NCBI GenBank assembly: GCA_030562195.1
Contig: JAUJPP010000005.1
Location: forward strand, 20,013,106 to 20,077,105
Reading direction: 5' to 3'
Origin: Nipponacmea schrenckii
Lineage: Eukaryota > Mollusca > Gastropoda > Lottiidae
Length of the DNA: 64,000 bases
Of the stretch, positions 55,595-64,000 are shown in pieces (the first letter of the stretch is position 1; each line of letters starts with the position of its first letter). A program made the position numbers and the translations under genes. Below the pieces are notes generated by a model that was not told the DNA's origin, made no database searches, and saw only the letters and a list, made by a program, of their open reading frames with translations.

Positions 55595-55715
55595 TTCTGT
55601 ATTAAATTGGGTTAATGCAAACAGACAATACTATGCAGTGTGCCATGAGGGGAAATTGTTCTTAGTGACATTAGTCTGCATTTTGTTTTGTTTTTCGATT
55701 TCCAACTGAAATGTT
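55595..55715 (-). mobile_element. SINE fragment, antisense
   Basis: 'ctatgcagtgtgccatgaggggaaattgttcttagtgacattagtctgcattttg' then 'tttttcgatttccaactg' matches the antisense SINE middle part. Confidence 0.65.
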
Positions 55716-56089
55716 AATTAGAAAAACTTTAGGTCGACAAAAATAATCAGGGGTGAACACAACATTTCACCTATGGAAGAAGTCAGAATATAATATTATT
55801 CTAATATCGATATTCAATTACTTTACTGTCCGTAATCTTAGAATTAAAAACAACACCTTCCTCTGAAAATCGATATCTTTCCTTAATTATAATCAAAACA
55901 ATGAAAAAAATCAGTCAATATATATCCAATATCCATTCTTTACTGGCATTCATGAATTGAAAAAGTGTTTTTTAATCTTTCCATATCTATGTGGGAGTGG
56001 TGGTGAGGTGTGGGATGGGGGCAAGGTTGTGAGATAAAGGCTGCATATTGGCTAGGATTTTTACAGTTAAAGGGGACCAATATCGCTTA

Positions 56090-56570
56090 TTATCCAATGA
56101 AATGCAATGTAGTTTTATATCATACTGTTCTGTACCTTATTGGGCTAATGAAATTAAAAGTAGTTATTTATCATACTCTTTTGTACCTTATTGGGCCAAT
56201 GAAATAAAATGTTGTTTTATATCATACTGTTCTGTACCTTATTGGGCTAATGAAATTAAAAGTAGGTTTATATCATACTCTTCTGTACCTTATTGTACTA
56301 ATGAAATGAATTAAGATTTTGATATCATACTGCTAATCGTACTTTATATCTTACTTTTTTGTACCTTCTTGGACTAATGAACTGAAATGAAGTTTTAAAT
56401 CTTACTTCTCTGTACCTCACTGGGCTTATGTAGTTTACCTTATATTGTATTCTCTATCTTATTTGGGCTAATAAAATGAACCTAGTTTTATACCCTACTG
56501 TTCTGTATATTATAGCACTAATGAAATTTAATTGAGTTTTATGTCCTACTGTTCTTTACCTTATTGGACT
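56090..56570 (-). repeat. Tandem array of about 51 bp derived from the SINE tail
   Basis: The unit 'aatgaaatgcaatgtagttttatatcatactgttctgtaccttattgggct' repeats about nine times, with increasing divergence to the right. It matches the antisense SINE 3' end ('aatgaaatgaatggagttttacgtcctactcttctgcaccttatgggct') base by base over most of its length. Confidence 0.85.
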
Positions 56571-57714
56571 TATTGAATAATATTGAGACCTAGCTACTGT
56601 TCTGAATCTTATAATCTGAAATTAAGTAGTGAGTCCGGTTGTCTGAATGGGCTTTCACAATGTTTTACGTCCAACTCGACGGTATCTTGCTATGTCAAGG
56701 GCAGTGTAGACAGCCGGTTATGTAATGAAAACTGCGGACATAACGTCACAAGCCCCCTTAAATCTTGTTTGTCAGTAACAGAATTGAAATGAATAATGGG
56801 CGTCAAGTTTCACAATTATATATCATATTAATCAACATTGCCTGTAATGAGGTCAAACAGGGGTCAAGTTATTAACGATCTTAATTACTTTCATTATCAA
56901 TGTTTTTTCAACTTGACGTCACTGGCAGTCAGGTTTTTCCAGTCGTCCTGGTTTTAAATGGTACGAAAAATATCTTTCCTCCACTCAGTTGTACATTGGT
57001 TGTGAGCAAGTTTTCTTTCCTCATTCTTCTATTACCATAATCCAAGTGGAGGTACCCGTGTTAAGTAGGGAAGCTAGCTCAATCAATATACATGTATTGC
57101 TTATACATACAAACAATACTGTCTGAAGCCGATTTGACATATTTTAGACAGTGTCAGGGACAACAACTCACAAAAAATTCCTTAGAATCACGAAAGGCAA
57201 ACTCATAATGGATCTCACGAACACGAATATTTACAGTAGCCTATATACAGAAGACAGTGGTGCACAGAACTGAATGCGTGTGACCATAAGTATGCAATTC
57301 AAAATTTGGAGAAAAATAATTTACCTGCAATAAACTTTATTGAAATTCCCGAACGCCGCCATTTTCTTTGCATTTCTTGAGCTGTAATGTGCCAAACTTG
57401 TTGAAAAGACAACTACATTTCGTACTTCGTCATACGATTACAAAGTGACGACAGTTCGACAAATTTTACTCACCACAAAAAATATCAGTTTGCACGTGCT
57501 CAAAATGTTTTCGAGGTGGATTAATTTCCCAAACTCTCATTCCCCTATTTGGTATATTAGTTCTTGACTAAAGAATTCGTTCATATATACATGTACCAGT
57601 TGGTGAGTCGTTTATAGAAATTAAGTATTGCCTCAAATAAAACTTTTAAAGAGCATCAGTGACTCCTAAACCCGTTCTACGAAGGGTCCAGTTATCCACA
57701 ACTATTTCCATTCA

Positions 57715-57960
57715 GATATATGTCTTCGTTTGTTTTTTCAACCCGGTTTCCCCTTTTCAGTAATGCAATCAGAGGGCTGATATTGATGCTGGAATTGAAT
57801 CGGGTTAGCAAATGAGCGACAAATCAATGAGCCACCACTGCTTATATTACTGGATGAAGTGAATACAATAGAGTTTTACGTCTCACTTACGTTCAATTCA
57901 ATGCAATTTGCTAGGATAGCGGCATGCGTTTAATTTTCAACTGCCATGGAAACTTGGAAC
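57715..57960 (-). mobile_element. SINE copy, antisense, rearranged
   Basis: 'acccggtttccccttttcagtaatgcaatcagagggctg' and 'aatgagccaccactgct' match the head and post-head module. 'gagttttacgtctcacttac..gctaggatagcggcatg' matches the tail. The order relative to the reference shows rearrangement or two overlapping insertions. Confidence 0.55.
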
Positions 57961-60900
57961 GAGCACATCATACAGTAAACAAGGCCTCTGACTTTTACCA
58001 AATATAATTCCCTTTTGACGCCGTTTCATATTTCGATCAAACTTTGCATGTAATGTCTTCAGATATAAACATAATTTGGTATTAAGCTTTCAACCCAACC
58101 ACCAGACACGCTACTGAAGCTTATCATTCTTGAGGGACTATATACTATACAATTGCGAATACAATCCGCGATCCATCCTTATTTTCAGGACTCCGGCAAT
58201 AATTTTGCACACATTTGAAGTTCAGTCTATTCGTTAGAGTGCATATGTCTGAAAATTGAACAAGGGTTAACTCAAGGATGCTCTAGTACAGAGATAAGGG
58301 GATACAGGCCCTAAAGAAAACCCCCAAAACCGGACTAACAAGACAGGCTAAATGAAGACAACTTTATTAGATACTCTTGATACATGGATGAAGACACACA
58401 CACATAATGATTGCAGTCGATCATAGAAAACGTATCCTTCTATACTGAATTTTCAATCTGAAATGCTTTTGAGCACTGCTTTGCTTAATATTTAGTTATT
58501 TTAAGATTGTTAGCATGAATGAGCATGGCAAAGCAGCCTTGTTTAACAGGGACATATTGTCAAAAATATCAAATCTTTACTTGTAAAACTGATCTCAGTA
58601 GTTACCATTTCAACCAATGAAATTCAAAAACTGATCTCAGTGGTTATTATTCAGCCAATAAAATTTAAGAACCGAGATAGAAAAATTATGATTTTCCGAC
58701 AAGCCCTGAAGTTCCAAATCATTTTCGAAATTCTCCTGGTCGACTCAAAGACATGATATTAAACATGAGTAACCAATGAAAATCTAAAGATGATATCGGA
58801 CAAAGATGGAATAATCGAATTAAAAATCCAGTACATTAGAATAGTTTTTGATATCAACTATTTTTTTAAATATCTTATGATCTACATTGAATAATAAAAT
58901 AACAAAAAGAAAGAAAACAATAATATAAATATTGGGTTGATGAAACCTTCAAACTACGTCAGAGCTTCAGTCCTATTAGTTCGCTGCGGCCGAAAATTTT
59001 AAAAGAGCTACAGTCAGCTGTCAAAATTTATACTCATCTGGTCTTTTGGGCATAACTACCAAGAGATTTTTTGGGCCATGCAATGAGAGCATTGACAATG
59101 ACAATGCATTGAATGCAAGAATAAGAACCTAGTTTCTAACAAGACTTGAAGGCTAATGAATGAATCTAGTGTACATTTCGATAGAATGGGGATGTACACC
59201 GCTTGTTTTTAAACAAAAAATAAAGAAAAGCGTCACTCAATCATACAGATAGAAGAAAAACTAACAGACACAGGGACAAGCAATGTGTTAAATTTCCTCA
59301 GGATATAGCACACATTAAGTTCATGGCCTGTTTGTGATGAAACTATTTCATTCTTACTGCATGTAGTAGGATGAAGTTCAACAATCATGTTTGTAACACT
59401 TTAAAAGACAAGCTCTTACTGTGGTTTATTGTTTTAAAACTGTTTAAAAGACTTTCATACAGTGTTGATGTTATTGGTCACAGCCCTGATTCTTATTGAA
59501 GTTTTGCAAATCAAGGCAGGTTATCAACGCTAGTCTAGAGCACAGATATTTATTGTGCACATCTTGTTGGTATGATCAAGCAGTACATATGTTGTTATTT
59601 GAAGTAATCAGATCACAAACAGACCATGGAACTCTAAAATGCCAGTACGATACACATACACAGTTGAAATATTGGAATTTGATCTTCAAATTAATATGGA
59701 CTATGGTATGTGACCTCAGTGATGGGTGAACATGTTCATCATCTGAACAGAATATATCAGAGCCTCCCTCAGTCATTTTTCAGTATCATAAATTAATTCA
59801 AAAAAAATTTTGACATATTTGTTGGCTTATTTAAAAGAGGCTCTGTTAACAATACTGTTCACATGACGAAACAAAGTTGACAAAAATACATCAAAGTCTA
59901 TCCTAGTGACATGAGCTGAAATATTTCGAGGCATTGCAATTCCCCGAACATCTGAAAAATTTAGCACAATATCCAATTCCAGCGACATATAACTTTCATA
60001 CATATTTTTATAGTTCAGGAAACACAAATTTTGTATAAATACAAGAAAACTCGAAATGCGATGAAAATTATTTTTTCAAATTCATCACATCCACATTATC
60101 ATAAGGATAACTAATCTAAAAAATTTAACGGCAAGTTTTCAAAAAGTTCTCAAAAGTTGGATTAATACTGCACCTAATAAAAGTATAAAATTGTTACAAT
60201 CTTAAGAGTAAGTTTATTATTATTATTACTGATAATTTCTTGAACTTAAGACACTAGAAATTTAAAAACTTTTTCCAAAACTTTTTGGAAAAACTTGCCG
60301 CAGACAAAAAATGTCTTGCTTGAATTAAATAGAAGTCATATATACACAGACAATATAAAAGTCATAAATGTTTTGAATAGACTTATGTAATGAACAAATG
60401 AAAACAATTCAGTTTGAAGTTTTTAGTATCGAAGCTGTTATTTTTAAAAATATCTGTACATTCTTACAAGATATTGAAAAGTAATTCTTATTTTTACAAA
60501 TTGCACAAACCCCAGATTTGTTAACCGCTTGACAATTACCAATATTAACATGCACCCAATTTTAATTTAAATGCTAAATAACCCAATTCTATATAAGATT
60601 TTCATATTCAATCCAAGGCTCCTTCAAAATTATGACAGAATTCATAAAATCCAAAATTTCATTATCGAGAAAAGTTCAGCGGAAAAATTATCCACAAATA
60701 TTTTCCAGTCGTCAGATCCAATGTTCATAATATTCACGTCACATTCCAAATTAATCCAGAAAAAAATCCACTTCATACATCGACATCTTCGTTGAGTTTT
60801 ACACTCACGAAAAAACTGAACATCAAGTTATATATATAGAACAAAATGGTCGCTTGTCGAATATTAACACATAAACGCATTTATTATCGACAAAAAATGT

Positions 60901-61456
60901 CCTGCTTAATAATTGACATATCAAACAGATTCGCATAAATTATTGACAAGAAATAAAAATGTGTACTGATGTTATGTAAATTGAGCAGCAATGATCTACG
61001 AGTCGTACATCCAACTGAAGAGTTCGGAAACGAAGATAAAAAAAGCCGTTGATTTTCAAAATGGTGGATGATTCTACAAGGCTAGACATTATTTTGAAAA
61101 ATTGACGTGTAAAGAGAGAGACAAAAAAACAGAAGTTTTTATATAGAGTTTGAATATAGTACGAAGATTTATATATACAGGTCTTCCAAACACATCTTTA
61201 TGCGGTAGAAGGAGATAACTCCATTTATAGACAACTGTTATACATCATTTAGAATTTTACGTTCAAACACTGGCCAAAAAACAGAAAAAAAAACAATGTC
61301 TACCACATTTTCCATATTAGATGATTGGAGTAGTTCTTCTGACCAGTTTATTAAGTTAATAATTATTTTTTGTCCTGCTGATCTCCTGTATTAAGCTAAC
61401 TTAATGTAGAAAGAAAAGCAAACAAGACACCAACATGAAGCATTCTATTTCACGCC
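57961..61456 (-). other. Flank and probable long 3' UTR of the G beta gene
   Basis: AT-rich sequence without recognisable exons. On the minus strand, AATAAA candidates lie near 61350, 60220 and 58367. The last sits in 'agtatctaataaagttgtcttcatttagcc', but which one is used cannot be decided from sequence. Confidence 0.35.
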
Positions 61457-63792
<2,336 letters not shown>

Positions 63793-64000
63793 TTAAGTAC
63801 TAATTCTCATATCTTAATAGGTTAAAGGACAATATAATGCTCAAGTTGTACAAAAGCCCTGAAAAAGCCTTATTGATGCTCCTGAAATGAAATGAATGGA
63901 GTTTTACGTCCTACTCTTCATTGATGCTCCTGAACCCTGAATACCCTCCTGTAAAGCAAGCTGTAATTTGTTTGGACTTTGAGTATCAAAGTTTTATACC

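Overview
The window is animal nuclear DNA: AT-rich, with intron-rich genes whose proteins closely resemble known metazoan families, and most of the sequence is introns and repeats. Long arrays, a tRNA-headed SINE family seen in about 15 places, and a core-repeat element of the kind described as pearl/Helentron-associated in bivalves point to a mollusc, possibly a limpet-like gastropod. The species assignment is inference; the gene families are read directly from translated exons.

Layout. 1-3859: intronic or upstream sequence with four tandem-repeat blocks and a TTAA-flanked MITE. 3860-9775 (+): 3' part of a membrane guanylyl cyclase receptor (NPR-A/B type), with a foldback-like element in one intron. 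9776-14876: 3' flank with a large inverted array. 14877-22549 (-): ZMYND10, a dynein-arm assembly factor. 23173-26986 (+): APMAP-like protein, head to head with ZMYND10. 27566-34820 (+): LHFPL3/4-like tetraspan protein. 35770-40900: intergenic, with a C-rich array and a SINE. 40922-41674 (-): intron-free zeta-like 14-3-3 gene. 43049-50244 (+): caspase-2-like gene with a CARD. 50930-57600: satellites and SINE fragments. 61457-63696 (-): 3' two thirds of a G-protein beta subunit gene, which continues beyond the right edge.

The genes are not an operon and share no single pathway. Two families act in membrane signalling (guanylyl cyclase, G beta), one in scaffolding (14-3-3), one in apoptosis (caspase) and one in cilia (ZMYND10).

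The most unusual feature is at the caspase gene. The exon that opens the p10 subunit, together with its splice acceptor, has been amplified into about 25 copies of a roughly 76-bp unit. Only the last copy is intact and followed by a donor. Two other arrays also have recognisable seeds: a 51-bp array made from the SINE tail, and a 91-bp satellite starting at a copy of a dispersed hairpin element. A stretch near 19.8-20.5 kb looks like poor consensus sequence and may have cost ZMYND10 an exon.
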